From an uncultured Eggerthellaceae bacterium (lineage in GTDB: Bacteria; Actinomycetota; Coriobacteriia; Coriobacteriales; Eggerthellaceae), in NCBI GenBank assembly GCA_910577495.1, contig CAJTML010000086.1:1-9254 (forward strand): a stretch of DNA of 9,254 nt, in the 5' to 3' direction. A program made the position numbers and the translations under genes. Shown piece by piece: positions 1 to 6,046 of this stretch (positions are counted from its first letter, which is position 1; every line of letters starts with the position of its first letter). Under the pieces are notes generated by a model. That model saw only the letters and a list, made by a program, of their open reading frames with translations. It was not told the DNA's origin and searched no databases.

Positions 1-126
1 TCGGATCATCTGTTTGTAAAATGCACGGGTCACAGAAGAAAGATCGAAACCAAAGAACTCCGCAATCTCTGAAGCATCTTTTTTATCTTTACTATCTATT
101 CTAATCGTTACCGTAGAGGCAGTCAT
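1..126 (-). CDS. RelB/DinJ-family antitoxin, N-terminal part (gene runs off the left edge)
   Basis: Forty-two codons are visible, from an ATG at 126 down to the window edge with no stop. The peptide opens with TVTIRIDSKDKKDASEIAEF and continues into FGFDLSSVTRAFYKQ. This is the ribbon-helix-helix pattern of RelB/DinJ antitoxins: a short beta strand (residues 5-10), a helix, then a G-[FL]-[DT]-L-S turn and second helix. In known type II systems this domain binds its own promoter as a dimer and neutralises an mRNA-cleaving toxin of the RelE/YafQ type. The start is supported by AGGAG at 132-136, five bases upstream. The toxin gene, if present, would lie beyond position 1 and is not seen. The gene follows the DUF1847 gene after about 100 bp and seems to be an independent unit. 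Confidence 0.78.
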   Translation of the reverse strand, partial: MTASTVTIRIDSKDKKDASEIAEFFGFDLSSVTRAFYKQMIR

Positions 127-131
127 ATGAT

Positions 132-161
132 CTCCTAACAACATATTACATTGTTAGTATA
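132..161 (-). promoter_or_regulatory. Probable autoregulatory operator/promoter of the antitoxin gene
   Basis: A perfect 7-bp inverted repeat (CTAACAA at 135-141, TTGTTAG at 151-157, 9-bp spacer) lies directly in front of the antitoxin and overlaps its Shine-Dalgarno. A -10-like TATACT on the minus strand (156-161) overlaps the distal arm, and a further TTGTTG lies at 167-172. Palindromes in this place are the usual binding sites for ribbon-helix-helix antitoxins. No good -35 was found, so the promoter is tentative; the inverted repeat is certain. Confidence 0.5.
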
Positions 162-228
162 ACATGCAACAATTAACTACAGAGATAATGTATGCAACTG
201 TAACCTTGTCAGCCGTGCCTTCAAGGGC

Positions 229-912
229 CTAAATAGCTTCATCCCATGCGGCAACCTGTGCCTCCAGCCTGCCTTTATAAAGCCCGTCGGCAAGTTCAAG
301 TGCAATACAGGGATTGTGCCCCGTCACGCGATCCTTCACCACCAATGTGGTCACTGGTGCTTCGGAATACTTGTTGAACAAAATATCGTGTCCCACACAA
401 AGCCCCATTACCACATTCAGCTCGGTGTTAGCCTCTGCAAGCAGTCGCGCTTGCAGCACCGGATTGCACAGCGTAGGTCCTGTCCACGCGTGCTCAGGCG
501 GCAGTCCGAAATCAAGCTTATCCTGCTCTCCTACTTTGCATGACACGCCAAACACCTCAAACCCCGCACGCTCCAAAAGCCTCCGAAGGGTGCGGCTTTC
601 TTTAATGAGCGCTGCACACGTTGCAATACCGATGCGCTTAAATCCCATAAGGTGGGCAAACTCAATCGTTTCTTGCAGACGCGTGAATTCGCAATAGTGA
701 TCGCACTCAACCTCAGCGGCCACCTGCATGATCTTTTGATTCTCAGGTTCTGCATAAACGGCAAGTACTTCCTGGCGAAGTTGCTCATCAATTCCAACCG
801 ACGGACAAAACGGCGGGTGCGCGCCACCCTTACCCAGACAAGCAGTTGTGCCGCATGAGACACACGATTGGCTCGCGCTTGATTCGCCCTGTTCACCTAC
901 TAATCTCGCCAT
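229..912 (-). CDS. DUF1847 family Cys-rich, probably metal-binding protein
   Basis: A 227-residue protein that I recognise as DUF1847, a family of unknown function with conserved cysteines. The N-terminus has Cys17, Cys20, Cys25 and Cys36 (C-x2-C-x4-C-x10-C), which suggests a metal or cluster site. Later family hallmarks are TRLQETIEFAHLMGFKRIG (77-95), SCKV with Cys125, TLCNP (147-151), GLCVGHDILF (170-179), APVTTLVVKDR (185-195) and GHNP (198-201). The start was set at the ATG at 912, preceded by GAAAGG with an 8-base gap. The same frame stays open upstream but would overlap the amidohydrolase gene. That gene ends 19 bp upstream, so the two are very likely co-transcribed and perhaps functionally linked. 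There is no signal peptide or membrane segment, so it is probably cytoplasmic. Family assignment is firm; the biochemical role is unknown. Confidence 0.88.
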   Translation of the reverse strand: MARLVGEQGESSASQSCVSCGTTACLGKGGAHPPFCPSVGIDEQLRQEVLAVYAEPENQKIMQVAAEVECDHYCEFTRLQETIEFAHLMGFKRIGIATCAALIKESRTLRRLLERAGFEVFGVSCKVGEQDKLDFGLPPEHAWTGPTLCNPVLQARLLAEANTELNVVMGLCVGHDILFNKYSEAPVTTLVVKDRVTGHNPCIALELADGLYKGRLEAQVAAWDEAI

Positions 913-931
913 CAGATAAGCCTTTCTACCC

Positions 932-2500
932 TTAAATCTTCGCCTTTGAGACCATACCCTTGACCACCGCAGATACAAACCCTTGCTGCTGCGACTCATA
1001 GGGCTTGCCTCCCAGGTAGAGCTGTTCAACAGTGATATCGCACAAATCTGCGGGATCAACCTCATAGGGATTCTGCGAAAGCACCACCATATCGGCAACC
1101 TTACCCGACTCAAGCGAGCCACGTTCGGCCTCATCAAAGCACGTCCACGCGCCGTTATAGGTACACATGCGCAGTGCCTCTTGAATGCTTAAGCGCTCTG
1201 AGGCGTTCGTGTGATTGCAGGCGCGATGCATCCATAACAGCGGATCAGGGTCGGTGCAGGGCGCGTCGCTTCCCGCAGAAAGCACAATGCCTGCATCCAT
1301 ATACGTGCGAAGCGGATTGAGCTTGTCTGCACGCGCCTCCCCAAGCACCGCAGCCAGATACTCGTCAGGTTCTTGCGGCCAACCAATAAAGCTCGTCTGC
1401 ATGGGAAAATGAATGTGATACTGCGCACAAGTTGCCAGCGCCTCATCAGTGGGCAGGCACGCATGAATAATTCCGTGGCGATGATCTTCTCGCGGATAAT
1501 CATCCAGCGCTGCCTTCAGTGCGCGTGCAGCCTGCTCAAAGGCCGCATCCCCAATGGCATGCATCTCAATTTGAAGTCCAGCGCGGTTTGCTTCCTTACA
1601 AAACGCAATGACCTGCTCATCGGTGTAATACAACACCCCTTCTCCACCAATTTCGTCAACATAGGGCTCCAAAAGCGCCGCATCGTGGCTGCCAAAACAG
1701 CCATCTAAAGCGCACGCAAAACACCCACCAATGCGCGGCAGCTTGCGCTTGGTTGCCACCGAGACATCCATGGACTGCGGAAATACGCGCACCTGAAACC
1801 CGCTTTGCGCGCTTTTGCCAACCCATTGCTCCAAATTGATATCCAAGTTGCCCGTAAAGCCAACTCCACTGACGGTATGTACCATCCCAATACCGCGGGA
1901 TGCCAGATAATCCATAGCGCGCTGGATGTTTCCAATAAGCTCTGGGATGGACAAACTGCCTGTGATGTAGTCGCTCACGGCGAAAAACGCTTCCTGATTC
2001 ATCTCGCCCGTATCGGGGTGATATCCGCGCAGGCCAGACACCTTGTCATCAATCAGCGCAAGCAGCTGAGAATTCACCACACACGCATGCCCGTCATACT
2101 TCACCATAAAGATGGGTTTGTCAGGACACGCCGCGTCCAGTTCTTCGCGCGAGAGCAGACGTCCTTCAGCCACCGAATACGGCGAGGCACCAAAGGCCAC
2201 CAAAGTCTTCGCCGTGCTCTTCTTGGCAAATTCTGCAACCATATCCATGATCTCGGCGTTTGAGCGTGCGTGCATCACGTTCAATCCCGCGTTAAAGGTA
2301 GCAAACGAGGCCAGATGCTCATGCGTATCAACAAACGCCGGACAGAGCGCGCGATCTCCCAGCTGCTCTCGCTCACACGCTGCATACGCTTCGGGCAAGT
2401 CGTTTCCCACATAGACAATCGTACCCGCATCTTCCACCAGATAACGCGCTACCCTGTCCTGCGCATCAACCGTCAGAATTGCACCCTCATATACTTTCAT
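932..2500 (-). CDS. YtcJ-type metal-dependent amidohydrolase (Amidohydro_3 family)
   Basis: A 522-residue hydrolase of the YtcJ/Amidohydro_3 group, which use a metal-centred TIM barrel to hydrolyse amide or similar bonds in small molecules. Visible elements are an N-terminal beta-sandwich strand (KVYEGAILTVD), the first metal motif PAFVDTHEH (His60, His62), VKYDGH (134-138) followed by VNS, DGCFGSHDAAL (266-276) in the usual DG-x2-G-S position, EMHAIGDAA with His314, GIIHA with His346, and SAGSDAP with Asp412. The length is normal for the family. The lysine usually four residues before DG is not present (Ala262; Cys at 260, 263 and 268). The start is the ATG at 2500, with AAGGAT at 2505-2510; an in-frame TTG at 2542 lacks a comparable site. 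There is no signal peptide, so it is cytoplasmic. The substrate cannot be told from sequence. It appears to head a two-gene unit with DUF1847. Confidence 0.9.
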   Translation of the reverse strand: MKVYEGAILTVDAQDRVARYLVEDAGTIVYVGNDLPEAYAACEREQLGDRALCPAFVDTHEHLASFATFNAGLNVMHARSNAEIMDMVAEFAKKSTAKTLVAFGASPYSVAEGRLLSREELDAACPDKPIFMVKYDGHACVVNSQLLALIDDKVSGLRGYHPDTGEMNQEAFFAVSDYITGSLSIPELIGNIQRAMDYLASRGIGMVHTVSGVGFTGNLDINLEQWVGKSAQSGFQVRVFPQSMDVSVATKRKLPRIGGCFACALDGCFGSHDAALLEPYVDEIGGEGVLYYTDEQVIAFCKEANRAGLQIEMHAIGDAAFEQAARALKAALDDYPREDHRHGIIHACLPTDEALATCAQYHIHFPMQTSFIGWPQEPDEYLAAVLGEARADKLNPLRTYMDAGIVLSAGSDAPCTDPDPLLWMHRACNHTNASERLSIQEALRMCTYNGAWTCFDEAERGSLESGKVADMVVLSQNPYEVDPADLCDITVEQLYLGGKPYESQQQGFVSAVVKGMVSKAKI

Positions 2501-2570
2501 GGTGATCCTTGCATCCGTTTGCTCGTAGTATTTTTCGCTCAAACCATGCTAACCGAGCACCGAAAATGCA

Positions 2571-3821
2571 TCAAGATACACGCCTTTCGCGCTGCCCTAA
2601 GCACTGCTTATGGATGATTCCTCGCTTTTGATTTAAGTCCCCATAGCGGTAAAGAACCCTGCTACCAATTGCATCCACTTCTTCTTGCGTATGAATATCA
2701 GGCAGCTGCTCACAGAGGTGCTCAAGCGTTTCGATAAAATCGTCGCTTAGCTCTGAAGCAATACTCACGTTGACGTTTTTTACAAAACCACGTTCGCCAC
2801 AATTAAATCCATGCGGTTTCACGAAAACAGTCTGCTCATAAATATCCTCATAGGTGTATTCACGGCAAACCTCTGAAAACAAGTAGGCGTGCGTTTCGTT
2901 TTGCCTCAACGCGCACGACAACTGCGAAGAAAAACCAAGTCGCTCTAATTCACGCGCGCTCCAAGGACCAAACTTTTCGCAGACGGCCTCAAACGCTTCT
3001 GCATTCTTTGTTGTGAACACGTTGGTAAACTCAAAGCGCGGCGGAACAACAAGGTATGCCGCACGACGCTTCACTTCAAGCACGAAAGCAGCCTGCTTCG
3101 TTAAGACAACAAAGTCAGCTTGCGTCCAAAACGACGCATCATCGTATTTGCGCTCTTGCGGCAAATAGACATTCGGGATGATCTGGGCACGATAGAGCGC
3201 CGAATCGGGATCCTTCGCCCGCTCAAAGAGCTTCTCACCCACCAGATATTCAGCCGCAAACCCAACCTCATCAGCGCTTGAACAGCTGAGATACCACTTT
3301 CCTGCAACGTCATATATGGGAGCAATTTCAAACGGCTCCACTACCGTGCGCTTGAGTGGTATCTGTGTGCGAACAAACCATTCAGAGCTGTAATACCTGC
3401 TTTGCGCCAAAACGTTGATTTGTTTGTTGATGCGCTTGATGCTTTTCTGAAGCTCTTGCTTTCTTGGAAGCAGCTTTTCTTTTTTGCGCGCAGCAATATG
3501 TCGAGCAGGTGCGATATGCCACCATTTTGTGTGGTCGATTATGGCCGAGAGCCGGTCAATGTTTTCGTTAAGCGTGTCCAATTCAGATTTTGGCGCTTGT
3601 TTGCTGCTCAGAAGCTCTTTTGCGCGCGCGTCAAAATCTTTCCCCTCCAAGACGTGATTGCAAGCAGGACACGTCCTTGCCAAGTTGGATCCAGTAACCT
3701 TTCCTTGCAAATACGAACGCCCACAGTGCGGACAAATACAGTTCACAATCAGTGGCGGCTCTTCAAGGATGCGCGGTTGCGGCACACTCTTTTTAGCATA
3801 CGGGTTCTTCTTTTTTGCCAT
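2571..3821 (-). CDS. Zinc-ribbon, coiled-coil and NERD nuclease-related domain protein
   Basis: A 416-residue soluble protein with three recognisable parts. After a basic N-terminus comes a treble-clef/zinc-ribbon pattern, CPHC at 30-33 and CPAC at 51-54. Residues about 66-142 are rich in Lys, Glu, Leu and Gln and look like a helical coiled coil. Residues about 184-252 match the NERD domain: GFAAEYLVGEKL (Glu191, Glu196), then QADFVV with Asp236, then FVLEVKR with Glu249 and Lys251. This is the D...ExK arrangement of restriction-endonuclease-like folds. The remaining 160 residues are not recognised. NERD proteins are predicted nucleases or nucleic-acid-processing factors; activity here is inferred from the motifs only. 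The start at 3821 has a very strong AAGGAGGAG Shine-Dalgarno. The gene lies 76 bp after the LuxR gene and 70 bp before the amidohydrolase, without a visible terminator on either side. Confidence 0.85.
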   Translation of the reverse strand: MAKKKNPYAKKSVPQPRILEEPPLIVNCICPHCGRSYLQGKVTGSNLARTCPACNHVLEGKDFDARAKELLSSKQAPKSELDTLNENIDRLSAIIDHTKWWHIAPARHIAARKKEKLLPRKQELQKSIKRINKQINVLAQSRYYSSEWFVRTQIPLKRTVVEPFEIAPIYDVAGKWYLSCSSADEVGFAAEYLVGEKLFERAKDPDSALYRAQIIPNVYLPQERKYDDASFWTQADFVVLTKQAAFVLEVKRRAAYLVVPPRFEFTNVFTTKNAEAFEAVCEKFGPWSARELERLGFSSQLSCALRQNETHAYLFSEVCREYTYEDIYEQTVFVKPHGFNCGERGFVKNVNVSIASELSDDFIETLEHLCEQLPDIHTQEEVDAIGSRVLYRYGDLNQKRGIIHKQCLGQRERRVS

Positions 3822-3850
3822 AGCTCCTCCTTAAACGGTTTTGGAGCTAT
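3820..3850 (-). promoter_or_regulatory. Possible mRNA hairpin covering the NERD gene's RBS and start codon
   Basis: A perfect 8-bp inverted repeat, ATAGCTCC (3820-3827) and GGAGCTAT (3843-3850), is separated by 15 bases. In the minus-strand transcript the 3' arm contains the proximal GGAG of the Shine-Dalgarno and the AU of the AUG start. Folding would therefore hide part of the ribosome binding site, while AAGG in the loop stays free. The repeat is certain; a regulatory role is inference. Confidence 0.4.
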
Positions 3851-3897
3851 TTTGACGTTCGTACCCTTACAAGCTAGGTTCAACTATGGGACAGCCT

Positions 3898-5358
3898 TTA
3901 GGCAAGTGCATGAAAAATCTCGGCGGCTTCGGCTTTGGAATGCACGCCCAGTTTGCCATATGTATGGCGAAGATGCGTTTTGACTGTATTGCCTGATAGA
4001 TAGAGTTCCTGCTCAATTTGCGTGCGTGTTTTGCCCTGCAACGTGAGCGCCAAAAGCTCAATTTCGCGCTTGGTGAGGCCATATTGTTCAGCCAGCGCGT
4101 CACACTTCGCCATAAAGATCTCATGAGGTCCAGGCACATGTTGTTTGCTCACAATACCCACGCCTTGCGCGCCCCAGTCGGCGTTGACGAAGCGCTCGCT
4201 TTTCCAGATGAGCACGCACACCAACACCAACACCAGTCCCGCCAGCGCAAGCGCAATACGCACCACCATGTTATCCAAAAGCTCCAGATGAACCATGGCC
4301 CGAGAAAACACCAGCCCTAACAACAGCGGCCCTTCCGTACAAATGCGCGTTACGGCGAACAGGCGCAAACTGGGCACATCATAGCGATGCACAATCCCCA
4401 CGATCACCAACAACACAAAGAAGGTGAAAAACACGAAAGCGAACTTCTCGGTAAACGAGATCACGTTACCCAGCGCACCCGTTGCAAACGGCACCACGAA
4501 CAGCGAAAACAGCGCAAGTCCCAGTGACACCATGGCAAGCATGCGTGCATCAAGCTTATCGCGGTGCAGATAGGCCATGCCGAGCACCACCACTCCGAAA
4601 GCACCCGTTGCCAAAATGCGATGGATAGAGCCCATGTAATCGGCATTGCTCAAAAACATGGACGAGGTACCCATAATAAAGCTGCCAATAGTCATGATGG
4701 CCAACAGCTTCCAGGGCATCGGATAGCGCTGGGTTTGATCAGCGGGCGCCTCAGCAGGCAAAACACGCAAGCACAACGCCACGCACACCATCGAGCACAG
4801 CGGCAGCGCCGAGGTCATAAGCACGGCAAAAGGCTCTTTCATAAACGATACAAAACACGACACGATAAATGCCAGCACACACGAAATGGCACCGTCGACA
4901 ATAGCCTGCGTAATTCCCATGCGGCTATAGACCTGTCCCCACAAACAAAAGAGCAGCGCACCACCTATGGCGGTAGGAATTGCAACGGTGTAAATGACGG
5001 GAATATTGACTGATGGGATGGCATACAGTCCGCACACTGCAGACCCAATGGTGCAAAGCGTTGCCAAGCCAAAACAAGCAGTAGGATGCGTGGAGAGCAC
5101 TCCGATGCGCCGGGCGAACAGCGCCAACACCACAAACGTGCCAATATCTCCTATGCGCATCCCAATATCAAAGGCATTGCGCGCTACAAGATCACATCCC
5201 GGTCCTGGAAAAATGAGCGAGATATGTGTGCAGCACAACCATGCAATAAAAAGCCCCATACCAAAAAAGCGCACCAACACGACGCGCGACTGATGTGCCT
5301 CTTGTTCAAAGTCATATCCACCAAGATCAGGTGATGCAAGTGGTGACGTCATATTCAT
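3898..5358 (-). CDS. LuxR-type regulator with polytopic membrane domain
   Basis: A 486-residue protein with two parts. Residues about 27-400 form roughly a dozen hydrophobic segments resembling a transporter fold. The last 59 residues (428-486) are a LuxR/GerE helix-turn-helix: LTKREIELLAL, then GKTRTQIEQEL, then the recognition segment SGNTVKTHLRHTYGKLGV. Such membrane-bound LuxR proteins are abundant in Eggerthella and relatives, where they regulate nearby metabolic genes, often reductases. It follows the flavoprotein-cytochrome operon on the same strand, so it is the natural candidate regulator of that operon, with the membrane half perhaps sensing its substrate. I chose the ATG at 5358, five bases after AAGGGGG; a GTG three bases earlier is too close to that site and an ATG at 5352 is also possible. 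There is no receiver domain, so it is not a phosphorelay regulator. Confidence 0.9.
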   Translation of the reverse strand: MNMTSPLASPDLGGYDFEQEAHQSRVVLVRFFGMGLFIAWLCCTHISLIFPGPGCDLVARNAFDIGMRIGDIGTFVVLALFARRIGVLSTHPTACFGLATLCTIGSAVCGLYAIPSVNIPVIYTVAIPTAIGGALLFCLWGQVYSRMGITQAIVDGAISCVLAFIVSCFVSFMKEPFAVLMTSALPLCSMVCVALCLRVLPAEAPADQTQRYPMPWKLLAIMTIGSFIMGTSSMFLSNADYMGSIHRILATGAFGVVVLGMAYLHRDKLDARMLAMVSLGLALFSLFVVPFATGALGNVISFTEKFAFVFFTFFVLLVIVGIVHRYDVPSLRLFAVTRICTEGPLLLGLVFSRAMVHLELLDNMVVRIALALAGLVLVLVCVLIWKSERFVNADWGAQGVGIVSKQHVPGPHEIFMAKCDALAEQYGLTKREIELLALTLQGKTRTQIEQELYLSGNTVKTHLRHTYGKLGVHSKAEAAEIFHALA

Positions 5359-5393
5359 CACACTGCCCCCTTATTTCGTTCCCCCTATCAGGC

Positions 5394-5422
5394 AGTATAG
5401 CATGCTTTTCGTGCACAAAAAA
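5394..5422 (-). promoter_or_regulatory. Probable promoter of the LuxR-type regulator gene
   Basis: On the minus strand, TATACT (5394-5399) is preceded by TGC, giving an extended -10 element. At a 17-base spacing the -35 position falls on the T-run of the upstream terminator (5417-5422), a poor -35, which the extended -10 may offset. An 8-bp palindrome AGCATGCT (5399-5406) overlaps the -10. The element lies 36 bp before the chosen start codon. Assignment is by eye. Confidence 0.42.
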
Positions 5423-5448
5423 AGAGGGCAACCGCACAAGCTGCCCTC
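5417..5448 (-). terminator. Rho-independent terminator of the flavoprotein-cytochrome operon
   Basis: A perfect 7-bp stem, GAGGGCA (5424-5430) with TGCCCTC (5442-5448), closes an 11-base loop and is followed on the minus strand by seven T residues (5417-5423). On the plus strand no T-run follows, so it acts in the minus direction only. It lies about 90 bp after the cytochrome stop codon and separates that operon from the LuxR gene. Confidence 0.85.
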
Positions 5449-5531
5449 AAAAAGTGCTTACATATCCTAAAGTCTGGCGAAGATTTCAAATATAAAGCAA
5501 CAAGAAATTTATCAGTATTTTGATCAGGTTT

Positions 5532-5538
5532 ACCTCCT
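5532..5538 (-). promoter_or_regulatory. Orphan consensus Shine-Dalgarno on the cytochrome stop codon
   Basis: The minus strand reads AGGAGGT here, a full consensus ribosome binding site that includes the cytochrome TAG stop. Only a CTG (5525-5527) stands at suitable spacing, followed by a 13-codon frame ending in TGA. No ATG or GTG reading frame of useful length follows before the terminator. It may be the remnant of a lost third gene, or chance. Confidence 0.35.
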
Positions 5539-6043
5539 AACCGAGCATCGTTTGCCCACCGTTTGGATGGCATTCGCCACAAATATCAACCTGCTCTGCG
5601 TGTCCTTTGTGGCACTCGTTGCAGTCCTCAATCGTGCCGTGGATTGAGTCGTGCGGATTATAATCCCCCAAATCCGCCGTGCGCTCTGCAAGCTTGTCCC
5701 ACGAGACATGACACTCTGAAGACAAGCAGGTCATCGTGTCGTTGTAGAAGGTGGAAGCACAATCAGGCTCGCCATCTTCACCCAGTGCTGCAAGTTGAGC
5801 GGCCATGTCGCCCTTATGACATGATTCGCAATCCTGACCAAGCGCCATATGGTAGCTTGCAAGACCTGCGCCGCCATTACCGTTGTCGGCATGCACCGTA
5901 TAGGTTGCAGCAAGATCGGTGCCGGTTGAAGCCAGCGGCTCGTCGCCGGCACCAGAGGGAGAGCAGCCAGCGGCCAGGCACAGGGCAAATGCCGCGGCTA
6001 AACCCATGCTTATAAGCGTCTTAATACGCAGTGACTTTTTCAT
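5537..6043 (-). CDS. Tetraheme cytochrome c lipoprotein (electron donor to the flavoprotein)
   Basis: A 168-residue exported cytochrome. The N-terminus is a lipoprotein signal: basic MKKSLRIK, a hydrophobic core and the lipobox LAAGC with Cys27 as the lipidated residue. After a Gly/Ala/Asp-rich linker there are four heme-attachment sites: CESCH (72-76), CLSSECH (106-112, the C-x4-CH spacing seen in cytochrome c3), CNECH (141-145) and CGECH (155-159). His65, His131, His135 and His148 could serve as distal ligands. The layout resembles the small tetraheme domain of flavocytochrome c fumarate reductases, here as a separate membrane-anchored protein. The start codon lies 3 bp after the flavoprotein stop, with GGGGGTG as the likely ribosome site inside the end of that gene, so translation is probably coupled. 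It likely passes electrons from a quinol oxidase module (not in the window) to the flavoprotein. Confidence 0.9.
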   Translation of the reverse strand: MKKSLRIKTLISMGLAAAFALCLAAGCSPSGAGDEPLASTGTDLAATYTVHADNGNGGAGLASYHMALGQDCESCHKGDMAAQLAALGEDGEPDCASTFYNDTMTCLSSECHVSWDKLAERTADLGDYNPHDSIHGTIEDCNECHKGHAEQVDICGECHPNGGQTMLG

Positions 6044-6046
6044 GTC

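Noticed and set aside
127..228. GCCTTCAAGGGC near 219-230 as terminator of the DUF1847 gene
   Set aside because: The stem is very short, has a two-base loop and a G-T pair, and no T-run follows.
913..1137. N-terminal extension of the DUF1847 frame to 1137
   Set aside because: It lies within the amidohydrolase gene in another frame, has no family-like sequence, and the ATG at 912 has a ribosome site.
2501..2542. TTG start at 2542 for the amidohydrolase
   Set aside because: No ribosome site in front of it; the ATG at 2500 has AAGGAT and starts at the usual first beta strand of the family.
3851..3897. Possible terminator between the LuxR and NERD genes
   Set aside because: No stem of useful length with a T-run on the minus strand.
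5388..5582. 64-codon minus-strand frame starting inside the cytochrome gene
   Set aside because: It overlaps the heme-coding end of the cytochrome in another frame and runs through the terminator; composition is not protein-like.
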